NCBI RefSeq assembly: GCF_038561935.1
Contig: NZ_CP102770.1
Location: 2,418,001-2,482,000 of the forward strand
Length of the DNA stretch: 64,000 nt
Origin: Myxococcus stipitatus
GTDB taxonomy: Bacteria > Myxococcota > Myxococcia > Myxococcales > Myxococcaceae
Direction: 5' to 3'
Shown here: positions 48,666-56,781 of the stretch, piece by piece
Numbering within the stretch: position 1 is the stretch's first letter
Layout: every line of letters starts with the position of its first letter
Program-made: the position numbers and the translations under genes
Notes under the pieces: model-generated
The model's database searches: none
Told to the model about the DNA's origin: nothing
What the model saw: only the letters and a program-made list of their open reading frames with translations

Positions 48666-49601
48666 TCAGGAGGGCTCGGGCGCTCGGCGGAGGCCGGGCT
48701 TCAGGAGGCTCGACGCGCTGACGATGATGATGCCGGTGAGCACGAGCACGGCGCCGCCCGCGAAGAAGGCATCGGCGCGCTCATGCAGCACGAGCACGCC
48801 CGCGGTGACGCCGAACAGGGGCGTCATGAACGAGAACACCGACAGGCTGGAGGCCACGTAGCGGCGCAGCAGCCAGAACCAGGCCAGGTAGCTGATGAAG
48901 CACACGCCCACGGCCTGGAAGAGCAGGTTCAGCCACGCCGCCGGTTCCGAGGTGACCTGCCCCACCTGTCCCGTGAAGAGCGCGACGGGGAAGAGCAGCG
49001 CGAAGGCGCCCACCAGCTGGTAGAGCAGCGTCTGCGTCGGCCGCGCGTCGGCGAGCGAGGAGACCCGCACCACCACGATGGTCGCGCCCCACGCCAGCGC
49101 CGCGAGCACGCCCAGCGCATCCCCCCACAGGACGCTCGGGCTCAGGCCTCCCTGGAGCCAGCCGCCCGCGAAGGCCACCATGATTCCGGTGAAGGCCACG
49201 CCAATGCCCAGCCACTGGATGGGGCGCAGCCGCTCCGCTGGCACGAGCCAGTGCAGGCCCAGCGCGGCGAAGAGGGGCGCGGTGTAGAGGAAGACGGCCA
49301 TGTGTGACGCATGGGTGTGGCGAAGCCCTTCGGCGACGAAGAGGAACTCACCGGCGAAGAGCGCCCCCGCGAGCAGGCCGGGACGCCACGTGCCATCCCT
49401 CCACGAGAAGCGCTCGCCGCGCACCCAGCACAGCAGTCCCACGAGCACCGCGCTGAGGCCCGAGCGCAGGGCCACCTGCACCAGGGGAGGGATGTGGGGC
49501 GCGGCCAGCTTGATGGCCACCTGCTGCGTGCCCCACGTCGCGCACAGCAGGAACATCATCGCGAGCGCGAAGCCATCGGTGGGTTTCCGGGAGGAGCTCA
49601 T
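48666..49601 (-). CDS. EamA/DMT family transporter
   Basis: 311 aa from ATG 49601. Ten membrane helices in two EamA repeats (first at about 10-140, second at about 155-300), with the start helix FALAMMFLLCATWGTQQVAIKLA. The family exports amino acids, nucleosides or drugs; the substrate is unknown. It is divergent from an AraC regulator with 70 nt between, so that regulator probably controls it. The longer frame up to 49700 enters the promoter region and is not used. Confidence 0.92.
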   Translation of the reverse strand: MSSSRKPTDGFALAMMFLLCATWGTQQVAIKLAAPHIPPLVQVALRSGLSAVLVGLLCWVRGERFSWRDGTWRPGLLAGALFAGEFLFVAEGLRHTHASHMAVFLYTAPLFAALGLHWLVPAERLRPIQWLGIGVAFTGIMVAFAGGWLQGGLSPSVLWGDALGVLAALAWGATIVVVRVSSLADARPTQTLLYQLVGAFALLFPVALFTGQVGQVTSEPAAWLNLLFQAVGVCFISYLAWFWLLRRYVASSLSVFSFMTPLFGVTAGVLVLHERADAFFAGGAVLVLTGIIIVSASSLLKPGLRRAPEPS

Positions 49602-49671
49602 GCCGTCATCCTGCGGATGGCGGGCCTGATTGATATAGCGAGATTCCGACAACCCATCCCGAGAAGCCGCC

Positions 49672-50472
49672 ATGGCGAAGCAGCTGCAGGTTCCCTTCAC
49701 CTCAAAGCTTCCACACCCCGTGTATTTCCGGACGGCGAGCCTGCCATCGGACGCGACGTATCCGCGCCATCACCATCCCTGGGGGGAGTTCGTCTACGCC
49801 TTCAGCGGGGTGATGGAGCTCAAGCTGTCGGGCAGTCACTACCTGTCGCCGCCGCAGTACGGCATCTGGCTGCCGCCCGATGTCGAGCACCGGGGGATGA
49901 ACCGCTCCGAGGCCAGCCACTGCTCGCTCTATCTCTCGCGGGAGCTGTGCCGCGCGCTGCCGAAGGTGACGTGTGCCCTGGCGGTGAGTCCGCTGGTGAA
50001 GGCGATGCTCGAGCACCTGCGGACCCACCGCGTGGCCCATCCCCGGACGAGCCACGAGCGCCGCCTCTTCCGCGTGCTCATCGACCAGCTCGCGCTGGCT
50101 CCGCCGCAGGGCAGCTACCTGCCCATGTCGGACGACCCGCTGCTGGGCCCGGTGCTGACGGCGCTGGAGAAGGACCCCGCGGACGGCAGCTCGGTGGCCT
50201 TGTGGGCGAAGAAGATGCACACCACGGAGCGCACGCTGGAGCGGCGCTGTCAGCAGCACCTGGGGTTGTCGTTGAGCGACTGGCGCCAGCGGTTGCGGGT
50301 CGTCAAGGCGCTGGCCATGTTGGAGGCGGGGCGCTCGGTGGAGGCCATCGCGCTCGACCTGGGGTACAGCAGTGCCTCGGCCTTCATCGCGATGTTCAGG
50401 CGGTTGACGGGCACGACGCCCGACAAGGTGCGCAGCGAAGGGTTCGCGAGCTCCGGTGTCTCACAAACCTGA
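49672..50472 (+). CDS. AraC-family regulator divergent from the EamA transporter
   Basis: 266 aa. N-terminal cupin sensor with YPRHHHPWGEFVYAFSGVM (about 30-48) and a C-terminal AraC DNA-binding domain (about 155-255: WAKKMHTTERTLERRCQQHLG, then VEAIALDLGYSSASAFIAMFRRLTG). The AraC signature is complete. It reads away from the EamA gene and 70 nt separates the two starts, with a TATAGC box in the gap near 49637. Local repressors of multidrug exporters are often arranged like this. The signal molecule is unknown. Confidence 0.92.
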   Translation: MAKQLQVPFTSKLPHPVYFRTASLPSDATYPRHHHPWGEFVYAFSGVMELKLSGSHYLSPPQYGIWLPPDVEHRGMNRSEASHCSLYLSRELCRALPKVTCALAVSPLVKAMLEHLRTHRVAHPRTSHERRLFRVLIDQLALAPPQGSYLPMSDDPLLGPVLTALEKDPADGSSVALWAKKMHTTERTLERRCQQHLGLSLSDWRQRLRVVKALAMLEAGRSVEAIALDLGYSSASAFIAMFRRLTGTTPDKVRSEGFASSGVSQT

Positions 50473-50522
50473 CACCCGGGTGTCACCGCCTGGAGGGAGG
50501 GTTCATTCACAGGAGGTGGGCC

Positions 50523-50873
50523 ATGAAGAGTCCCTCGGATGTGGTGAAGGCGTATTTCGACGCGTGGAGCACGAAGGACGAGGCGAAGGTGCGCGGCACG
50601 CTCGCGCCGGGTGTGCGCTTCGAAGGGGTGCTGGCGTCGGTGGAAGGCGTGGAGGCCTGTGTGAAGGGGCTGGTCCACGGGATGTGGAAGGTGTCTCCCC
50701 GCATGACGGTGCTGCACCGCTTCGTGGACGGCAACGACGTGCTGACGTGGTTTGAAATCCATCCCTTCGACAAGGCCCCCGTGCAGGTGGCGAACTGGAG
50801 CCATGTCGAGGACGGACTCATCACGCACATCCGCGTCACGTTCGACCCGCGTCCGATGCTGGAGGCGCGTTGA
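50523..50873 (+). CDS. SnoaL-like/NTF2-fold protein
   Basis: 116 aa from ATG 50523 with AGGAGGTG 6-8 nt upstream. It reads VVKAYFDAWSTKDEAKVRGTLAPGVRFEG, the classic opening of the SnoaL-like NTF2 fold, and contains WFEIHPFDKAPVQVANWSHVEDGLITHIRVTFD. Such proteins are small cone-shaped enzymes or ligand-binding proteins; the substrate is not predictable. Its 3' end overlaps the convergent 509-aa gene by 38 nt. It follows the AraC gene after 50 nt. Confidence 0.87.
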   Translation: MKSPSDVVKAYFDAWSTKDEAKVRGTLAPGVRFEGVLASVEGVEACVKGLVHGMWKVSPRMTVLHRFVDGNDVLTWFEIHPFDKAPVQVANWSHVEDGLITHIRVTFDPRPMLEAR

Positions 50874-52365
50874 CGGACACGGCCAGGTTGAAGAACTGGT
50901 GGAGGTTGGAGTGGGTTCCGCCGAAGGCCTCGGGGTCCGGCAGGTAGCGTGACGGAGTCCAGGGGGACAGCGTCAGTCCGATGTGCCCCCCACCGGCCTT
51001 CACCCCGTGGAAGGTCACCTCCACCTCTCCGGAGTCTTGGGAGTCGAGCCGCATGCGTCGCTCGAACCAGAAGTCGACGCCTGGCTCGTGGGTGAGGGGA
51101 ATCGCTTCGCCATTCAAGCGCACGCGGGCCGTCACCTGTCCTGACTCCAGCGGCAGCCCTCCCAGCGCGAGGCGAAGGCCCGACGCGGCGGTGCCGACAT
51201 TCTGGAAGGAGTGCCTCCACGTCACGGACGAGGAGGGAGCAAGAGACAGGTCGAGGGTGATGGGCAGCGGCTGCTCGGGGGGGCGCGTGCTCCATTCGAG
51301 GCAGGGGCGGGTGCGGCCGTCATCCCAGAGCGGTGCGCCGTCCTTCACCGGCTTGTCGAACAGCGACAGCTCCAGGGGCTTTCCCGCCTCGCAGCGCACC
51401 CGTCCCACCCAGCCGAGGTTCAGGTGGTCGGGCGCAATCCACACCTTGCCGGGGGCCGCGGTCGCGGTGGTGAAGCGGAACGCGTCCTCCAAGGGGGCGG
51501 CCACGAAGTCCACGAAGGTCATCGCGGGGAGCTGGAGGCGGCCCAGGTGGCCCTTCATCACCACCAGGGCCGAGTCGGCGTCCGCGAGCGCGAGCCCGCA
51601 GACGGCGGTCGTGTCCTGGGTCTCCATCCGCGCGAGCAGGGCTCCCGACTCGGTGTAGTGGAGGAGCGTGGAGGACTGGCCTCGGCGGGTGAACGCGACC
51701 AGCATGCCCTCCCGGGTGGGGACCGCGAACCACTGCTCCGCGCGGGTCGCCGGAGGGAACTGGAGGACGAAGCTCACGCCCGGAGCGTCGGGGCGGAGCA
51801 CGGCGATTCGGCCCGTGCCGGGGTCCATCGCCACCACGCCGTGCAGGTGGTTCGAGAGGTGGACCCCCGCGGCCACTTCGAAGGGAGACGCGCCCGCTTC
51901 AGAGGAGGCGCTCGGCGGCTCGGGCGGCGCGACCTGGATGGGCTCGGGCAGGGACAGGGGCTGCCAGGAGGTTCCCGACAGGTCGCCCCAGAGGATGCGG
52001 CTCAGGTGGGCGTGCGCGTCGACCTGGCAGCCGATGAGCCGTTGCTCGTCGCACACCAGGTCCGCCAGCTCCACGCTCAAGGGGGTGACGGGGGTCTTGG
52101 CGCCCGCGGCGAAGGAGTAGATGCGAGGCGGATGGCTCTCCGGGCCGAACAGCTCCGCCTCCCGTTGGGCTCCGCGTCCCATCCATATCCGCTGGGCCTT
52201 GGGCGCGACGGCCAGGACGACGTTGGTCAGCCGGTTGCGCTCCCCTTCTCCGTCGATCCGGCGCTCCAGGCCCTGGTTGCCTTTGTAGACGCGCAGCTGG
52301 GTGAAGGTGGCGACCCAGAGCTTGTCCGGGGTCGCGAAGAGTCGTCGCAAGGGTGGGTGGGTCAT
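50836..52365 (-). CDS. Beta-propeller + C-terminal beta-sandwich protein (unknown function)
   Basis: 509 aa, no signal peptide. The first 350 residues look like a beta-propeller (LFATPDKLWVATFTQLRVYKG, VVLAVAPKAQRIWMGRGAQ, GVVAMDPGTGRIAVL, TPTREG-like blades). The last 150 form a beta-sandwich that starts near CLEWSTRPPEQPLPI and includes VTWRHSFQNVGTAASG and LNGEAIPL. The same sandwich closes the adjacent upstream gene product. No catalytic motif is visible. It starts 3 nt after the stop of that gene, so the two form an operon. I do not recognise the family. Confidence 0.72.
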   Translation of the reverse strand: MTHPPLRRLFATPDKLWVATFTQLRVYKGNQGLERRIDGEGERNRLTNVVLAVAPKAQRIWMGRGAQREAELFGPESHPPRIYSFAAGAKTPVTPLSVELADLVCDEQRLIGCQVDAHAHLSRILWGDLSGTSWQPLSLPEPIQVAPPEPPSASSEAGASPFEVAAGVHLSNHLHGVVAMDPGTGRIAVLRPDAPGVSFVLQFPPATRAEQWFAVPTREGMLVAFTRRGQSSTLLHYTESGALLARMETQDTTAVCGLALADADSALVVMKGHLGRLQLPAMTFVDFVAAPLEDAFRFTTATAAPGKVWIAPDHLNLGWVGRVRCEAGKPLELSLFDKPVKDGAPLWDDGRTRPCLEWSTRPPEQPLPITLDLSLAPSSSVTWRHSFQNVGTAASGLRLALGGLPLESGQVTARVRLNGEAIPLTHEPGVDFWFERRMRLDSQDSGEVEVTFHGVKAGGGHIGLTLSPWTPSRYLPDPEAFGGTHSNLHQFFNLAVSVNAPPASDAGRT

Positions 52366-52368
52366 GGG

Positions 52369-53529
52369 TCAACCAATGAAGAGCTGCAAGGTCTCCGACT
52401 GCTCCGAGACGGCTCCGCCCATTCCATCGGGTGAGTCCGGACGGGCGGTCAAGGCCATCACTCCCGCCTTGATGAAGCCGCCACCCGGGCCTCGGGCCCG
52501 AAAGGAGAGCTGCAGCGCGTGTTCGCTCCCCGGCTCCAACGGCATCGCGCATCGGGCCGTGCCGCCGATGCCGCTGAAGGGCAGGGGATAGGACCTCCCA
52601 TTCAAGGCGAGGTGTATCTCCAGCAGCCGCGTCTCCAGCAGGTCGCCACTCAGCACGACGTACACGCCCGCGCCAGGTCCGCCGACGTTCTTGAATCGCC
52701 GGGTCCAGGTGACGGGATGGGCCAGGGGAACCTGCACCACGGCGTTCATGGGCGAGCTCCACTCCACCCGAGGCTCGAGCGCCTCCTCGTCGCCGGGGCC
52801 GTCATCCTCCGAGGAGGAGAGGGATGCGCCGTGCCACTCCTGGTGGAGTGCGTCCAGCTCGGACCTGAGGATGTCCGAGCACTCGCGCCGCTGTCCTCGC
52901 CAGATGGCGTCGCCTGGGAGTGCGGACGCGGCGTGGAAGGTGAGGACGAGCCACTCGGTCGCGGCCGGGTGTTCCTCGACCGGGAGGGCCCTCCACTGCT
53001 CGAGAAGGCGTTCGAGCAGCGCCTCGAAGTCCTTGTCGAAGCGCTCGTAGAAGAGCAGGGCCCGGAGGAGGTTCAGGTACGGGGGGCGCGACTCGGGAAG
53101 CGGGTGGTTCTTGTGGGATGCGAGCTGGTCGAGCATGAACACCGCCGAGTCGAGCTGCTCGGCCTGCATCCGCTCCGCCACCGTGCGATGGAAGTCCTCC
53201 TCGGTGACGAGGGTGTTGTCCGTCAGCAGGGCGAAATCGGGCTGGGGGAGGTCCGTGTGGAACCGAGGCTCGTTCTCCAGGAGCGCGCCCACCATCCCCG
53301 AGACGAAGGCCCTGAAGTGCTCCGTCTCGACGTCCAGCACCTCCAAGGCGTGGAAGTGGGAATCGGTGCCTCCCTTGTGCTCCAGCCGGGAGACCATCCG
53401 GTGAGGTTCATCCGCTTTCACCTGGAACGAGTACCGGATGCCGGTGAAGCAACCCTCTTGGGCGTGGAGGCGCTGCTCGAACGTCTCGTTGAGGAGCGCG
53501 AGGTGCTGCGTGATTCGCGTCTGCGACAT
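52369..53529 (-). CDS. Helical protein with the same C-terminal beta-sandwich (unknown function)
   Basis: 386 aa from ATG 53529 (the frame also allows 53538). The first 245 residues are mainly helical (ITQHLALLNETFEQRLHAQEG, MLDQLASHKNHP, LEALLERLLEQWRAL-type helices). An acidic linker (SSSEDDGPGDEEALEPR) follows. The C-terminal 120 residues (VEWSSPMNAVV, VTWTRRFKNVGGPGAGV, LNGRSYPLPF) match the C-terminal domain of the adjacent 509-aa protein. The N-terminal half resembles nothing I can name. The operon promoter probably lies in the AT-rich island at 53615-53650. Confidence 0.72.
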   Translation of the reverse strand: MSQTRITQHLALLNETFEQRLHAQEGCFTGIRYSFQVKADEPHRMVSRLEHKGGTDSHFHALEVLDVETEHFRAFVSGMVGALLENEPRFHTDLPQPDFALLTDNTLVTEEDFHRTVAERMQAEQLDSAVFMLDQLASHKNHPLPESRPPYLNLLRALLFYERFDKDFEALLERLLEQWRALPVEEHPAATEWLVLTFHAASALPGDAIWRGQRRECSDILRSELDALHQEWHGASLSSSEDDGPGDEEALEPRVEWSSPMNAVVQVPLAHPVTWTRRFKNVGGPGAGVYVVLSGDLLETRLLEIHLALNGRSYPLPFSGIGGTARCAMPLEPGSEHALQLSFRARGPGGGFIKAGVMALTARPDSPDGMGGAVSEQSETLQLFIG

Positions 53530-53623
53530 GGCGCCCACCGTAGCGCCAGTCAGGGGCGCGGGGGGCGGGTCATTGCGCGTGGCAACGAATCAAGACGCCA
53601 TCGGGTGGCTCTGGATTTTCTAA

Positions 53624-53648
53624 TTGCATTCGTATGTTGAGTTGCATT
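53624..53648. promoter_or_regulatory. TTGCATT direct repeat upstream of the propeller/sandwich operon
   Basis: TTGCATT at 53624-53630 and again at 53642-53648, 18 bp apart, within an AT-rich island. It is about 95-120 nt upstream of the ATG at 53529. It is a plausible activator site or promoter region for the two-gene operon. Confidence 0.35.
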
Positions 53649-53673
53649 AGTGGGCGGCCTCGCACGGGGCCTG

Positions 53674-54186
53674 CTACCGCGCCGGGGCCATCCGCCGCAG
53701 CGGGACGATGAGGGCAAGCGAGGCGCCGAAGACGAGGTGCAGCAGGAACAGCGCGGAGTCGGGGGCCTCTCTCGCCAGGGGCGGCGATGCGAAGGGGACG
53801 ACGAGCGGCGGGAGGACGGCCTGGAGCATCAAGCCCATCAAGAGCCCCAGCACCAGCGCATCCATCGCGGTACCGCCGCGCGGCAGGAGCAGGGCGAAGA
53901 GGATGCCCAGGCCACTCGCGGTCGTCAGATGTATCGCCAGTCCCAGCGTGACGGCCCAGGGCCCCACGGGGGCCTCACGGAAGAAGACGCCGCCCACCAA
54001 TCGCAGCGCATGCCAGACGTCTCCCCGGAGGAAGGCTCCCAGGGGGAGGGCCAGCGCCAGCATGAACAGCGCGCCGAGCCCGCCCGTGATGACACCAGGG
54101 AGAAGGATGTCGCGGGGGAGGCTCCACCCGGCGGCATCGTCGTGTGCCACGTCCAGCGGGGAGTGCGGAGGGTTCAGGGGCTCCAC
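53674..54186 (-). CDS. Small integral membrane protein of unknown function
   Basis: 170 aa from GTG 54186, supported by AGGAG 7 nt upstream. Four hydrophobic segments (about 28-50, 65-90, 95-120 and 140-160; DILLPGVITGGLGALFMLALAL begins the first) and an Arg-rich C-terminus. The N-terminus is short and polar. No family recognised, though several myxobacterial genomes carry similar multi-helix proteins near metabolic genes, from memory. The stretch of frame up to 54354 is Arg/Pro-rich and not used. Confidence 0.6.
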   Translation of the reverse strand: MEPLNPPHSPLDVAHDDAAGWSLPRDILLPGVITGGLGALFMLALALPLGAFLRGDVWHALRLVGGVFFREAPVGPWAVTLGLAIHLTTASGLGILFALLLPRGGTAMDALVLGLLMGLMLQAVLPPLVVPFASPPLAREAPDSALFLLHLVFGASLALIVPLRRMAPAR

Positions 54187-54407
54187 GGAGGCTCCTTGGG
54201 TTCGGAGACGTGACCCAGGATGACATCGACCCCTGTCGCATGTGAGCCGGCCGTGCGGAGGTGTCGACAGTCCGGTACGAGTCGCGTTGGCTGGCGGACG
54301 GAGTGGGCTCTCCAACAGGGGGCCTCCAACAGATGCCTGGGCGGCTGATTTCAATTCACCGTCGAGCCCCCTAGACGGCGAGGAGAACCCACCGAAAGGA
54401 CAGAGCC

Positions 54408-55181
54408 ATGGCTGACCACGGCATCCGAGGCAAGACGGTCCTCATCGCGGGAGGCGCGAAGAATCTGGGCGGCCTGCTGGCTCGCGACCTCGCGGCGCAG
54501 GGCGCGAAGGCAGTGGTGATTCACTACAACAGCCCCCAGACGAAGAAGGACGCGGATGAGACGGTGGCCGCGGTCTCCGCCGCGGGCGCGAAGGCCATCG
54601 CGCTCCAGGCGGACCTGCGCACCGCGGGGGCCGTCGAGAAGCTGTTCAAGGACGCGGTGGCCGCCGTGGGCCGGCCCGACATCGCCATCAACACGGTGGG
54701 CAAGGTGCTGAAGAAGCCGCTGGCGGAGACGACCGAGGCGGAGTTCGACGAGATGAGCGCCGTGAACTCGAAGGCCGCCTTCTTCTTCCTCAAGGAGGCG
54801 GGGCGCCACGTCAACGACCACGGGAAGATCTGCACCCTGGTGACGTCGCTCCTCGGGGCCTTCACGCCCTTCTACGCCTCGTACGCGGGCATGAAGGCGC
54901 CGGTGGAGCACTTCACCCGCGCGGCCTCGAAGGAATTGGGCGCGCGAGGCATCTCCGTGACCGCCATTGGCCCGGGGCCCATGGACACGCCGTTCTTCTA
55001 CCCGGCGGAGGGCGCGGACGCGGTCGCCTACCACAAGACGGCGGCGGCGCTCTCCCCGTTCACCAAGACGGGCCTGACGGACATCGCGGACATCGTCCCG
55101 TTCATCCGGTTCCTCGTCTCGGAGGGGTGGTGGATGACGGGGCAGACGGTCCTGGTCAACGGAGGCTACACGACGAAGTAG
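54408..55181 (+). CDS. Short-chain dehydrogenase/reductase (SDR)
   Basis: 257 aa. Classical SDR: cofactor loop GGAKNLGG (15-22), and a catalytic set of S147 (TLVTS), Y159 and K163 in YASYAGMKA. The usual NNAG is INTVG (94-98). The C-terminal GGYTTK closes the typical NAD(P)-dependent oxidoreductase fold. AAAGGA lies 11 nt before the ATG. Substrate unknown; such proteins often reduce 3-oxoacyl or sugar derivatives. It is followed by an acetyltransferase gene after 24 nt. Confidence 0.92.
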   Translation: MADHGIRGKTVLIAGGAKNLGGLLARDLAAQGAKAVVIHYNSPQTKKDADETVAAVSAAGAKAIALQADLRTAGAVEKLFKDAVAAVGRPDIAINTVGKVLKKPLAETTEAEFDEMSAVNSKAAFFFLKEAGRHVNDHGKICTLVTSLLGAFTPFYASYAGMKAPVEHFTRAASKELGARGISVTAIGPGPMDTPFFYPAEGADAVAYHKTAAALSPFTKTGLTDIADIVPFIRFLVSEGWWMTGQTVLVNGGYTTK

Positions 55182-55204
55182 GGCCCCGTGCCAAGATGGG
55201 GCGC

Positions 55205-55738
55205 ATGGCCTCGCCCCTTCGAATCGAGTGTGGTCCGTGTGTCCTGCGTCCCTGGCGGAAGGGGGACGAGGAGTCGTTGGTCCGGCACGCGAACAACCGC
55301 GCCATCTGGCTCAACCTCCGCGACCGGTTTCCCCACCCCTACACGCCCGCGGACGCGGCGTGGTGGGTCGCCCACGCGGGTGGGGAGGAGACTCCGACGA
55401 ACCTCGCCATCGAGGTGGCGGGGGAGGCTGTCGGCTCCATCGGGCTGATTCCTGGCTCGGACGTCGAGCGCCGCTCGGCGGAGGTGGGCTACTGGCTGGG
55501 AGAGTCCTTGTGGGGCAAGGGCATCGCACCCGCGTCGCTCAAGGGGTTCTGTCATTGGGCCTTCGAGCAGTACGACTTCCTCCGGCTGTTCGCGCTGCCC
55601 TTCGCGGACAACGCCGCTTCGTGCCGCGTGCTGGAGAAGTCGGGCTTCCAGCGCGAGGGGCTCCTGCGGCGCAGCGCCGTGAAGGACGGCGTCGTGCATG
55701 ACCAGGCGCTCTACGCGCGCTTGCGCACCGGAATCTGA
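55205..55738 (+). CDS. GNAT-family N-acetyltransferase (RimJ/RimL-like)
   Basis: 177 aa from ATG 55205 (alternative ATG 55196). GNAT fold of the RimJ/RimL sort: LRPWRKGDEESLVRHANNRAIW at the start, VGYWLGESLWGKGIAPASLKGFCHWAF as the acetyl-CoA loop, and ASCRVLEKSGFQREGLLRRSAVKDG near the end. It probably acetylates an amino group of a protein or small molecule. It overlaps the convergent GlxA-type gene by 28 nt at the 3' ends. Confidence 0.92.
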   Translation: MASPLRIECGPCVLRPWRKGDEESLVRHANNRAIWLNLRDRFPHPYTPADAAWWVAHAGGEETPTNLAIEVAGEAVGSIGLIPGSDVERRSAEVGYWLGESLWGKGIAPASLKGFCHWAFEQYDFLRLFALPFADNAASCRVLEKSGFQREGLLRRSAVKDGVVHDQALYARLRTGI

Positions 55739-56688
55739 GCCGAGCGCAGGGCCCGGGGTGGCGCGACGCCCAGCTTCTTGAGCAGGCGGCGGAGGGTGCT
55801 CGCGTCCTGGTAGCCCACGGCCTCGGCGACATCGTCGACGCTCAGGTGCGTGGACTGAAGCAGCGCCTGGGCGCGCCGCGACTTGAGGCTGTGGACCAGC
55901 GCCAGCGGACTCTGTCCTGTCATGCGTCGCACGTGGCGCGACAGGGTCCGCTCCGTCATCCCCAGCCGTGAGGCGAGCGTGGCGACGCTGGGCGGATTCG
56001 GGAAGTGGGCCTCCACCTCCGCGGCGATGCGGGCAATCAGCGTGTCGCCATTCGCGAGGAGCTCCGGGGCGATGAACCGCGCCTGGGCCTGGCGGCCGTC
56101 GAGGAGCAGCGTGCGCGCGAGCGCGTCCACCAGGCGCGGGCCGCAGTGCTCCCGGAGCAGGTGCAGCATGAGGTCGGTCTGCGCGAAGGCCGCGCCCGCC
56201 GTGAGGATGGGGCCGTCCGCGCACACCATCGCGTTCGCGTCGACGACACACGCCGTCTCCAGCTCGGAGAGCAGGCCCGCGAGCCACCACGTCGTGGTGA
56301 CCCGCCTTCGTGGCAGCACGCCGGCCTGCCGCAAGAGGAAGACCGAGGTGCAGGCCGCCGCGACACGGCCCCCCCGGGAGACATGGCGGGTGATGAGCTT
56401 CGAGAGCGCCTGGGCATCGGGCCGCGCGAGCCGCTCGTGCACGGCCTTCGCGGTGTTCGTCCCCAGGCCCGGGATGACCCAGGTCGAGGTGTCCGCGCGA
56501 GACCTCGACGGCAGTCGCGTGGTCTGCACGCCCACGCCCGAGGAGAGGGGCACGAAGCCCCCATCGACCGAGCACACCTGGAAGCTCAGCGACCGGGCCC
56601 CGAGGGTGCGCGCCGCCCGGAGCATGTCGAGGGTCGCCGCGACGCTCGCCGCGAAGGCGTCTTCCAGGACGATGACGGTGAAGGACAT
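55711..56688 (-). CDS. GlxA-type regulator: DJ-1/PfpI domain + AraC DNA-binding domain
   Basis: 325 aa from ATG 56688. The N-terminal DJ-1/PfpI-like domain (about 1-180) opens with SFTVIVLEDAFAASVAATLDML, has a Cys in AAACTSVFLLRQAGVL (about 110-125) and ends with AQTDLMLHLL. The C-terminal AraC HTH pair (about 225-320) includes VATLASRLGMTERTLSRHVRRMTG and VDDVAEAVGYQDASTLRRLLKKLG. It is divergent from a dienelactone-hydrolase gene with a nested palindrome between, so it probably regulates that gene. Confidence 0.92.
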   Translation of the reverse strand: MSFTVIVLEDAFAASVAATLDMLRAARTLGARSLSFQVCSVDGGFVPLSSGVGVQTTRLPSRSRADTSTWVIPGLGTNTAKAVHERLARPDAQALSKLITRHVSRGGRVAAACTSVFLLRQAGVLPRRRVTTTWWLAGLLSELETACVVDANAMVCADGPILTAGAAFAQTDLMLHLLREHCGPRLVDALARTLLLDGRQAQARFIAPELLANGDTLIARIAAEVEAHFPNPPSVATLASRLGMTERTLSRHVRRMTGQSPLALVHSLKSRRAQALLQSTHLSVDDVAEAVGYQDASTLRRLLKKLGVAPPRALRSAQIPVRKRA

Positions 56689-56689
56689 G

Positions 56690-56726
56690 GTGTCCGATTC
56701 TGCCCGAAAGATGTCTTTTCGGACAC
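56690..56726. promoter_or_regulatory. Nested palindromic operator between GlxA regulator and hydrolase
   Basis: Outer perfect arms GTGTCCGA (56690-56697) and TCGGACAC (56719-56726); inner perfect arms CCGAAA (56704-56709) and TTTCGG (56717-56722), which overlap the outer right arm. The site begins 2 nt upstream of the regulator start codon, so binding would block its ribosome site or promoter, and it is about 55 nt from the hydrolase start at 56782. This fits autoregulation. Confidence 0.5.
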
Positions 56727-56781
56727 TGGCGATTCCAGGTGGGTCGGTGCTGTGTTGGTGCGCAGGAGGAACACCGCACCC

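Noticed and set aside
50836-53529. MoxR-vWA-propeller ternary conflict system
   Set aside because: The propeller protein fits loosely, but no MoxR ATPase, vWA protein or protease is encoded in the window near it.
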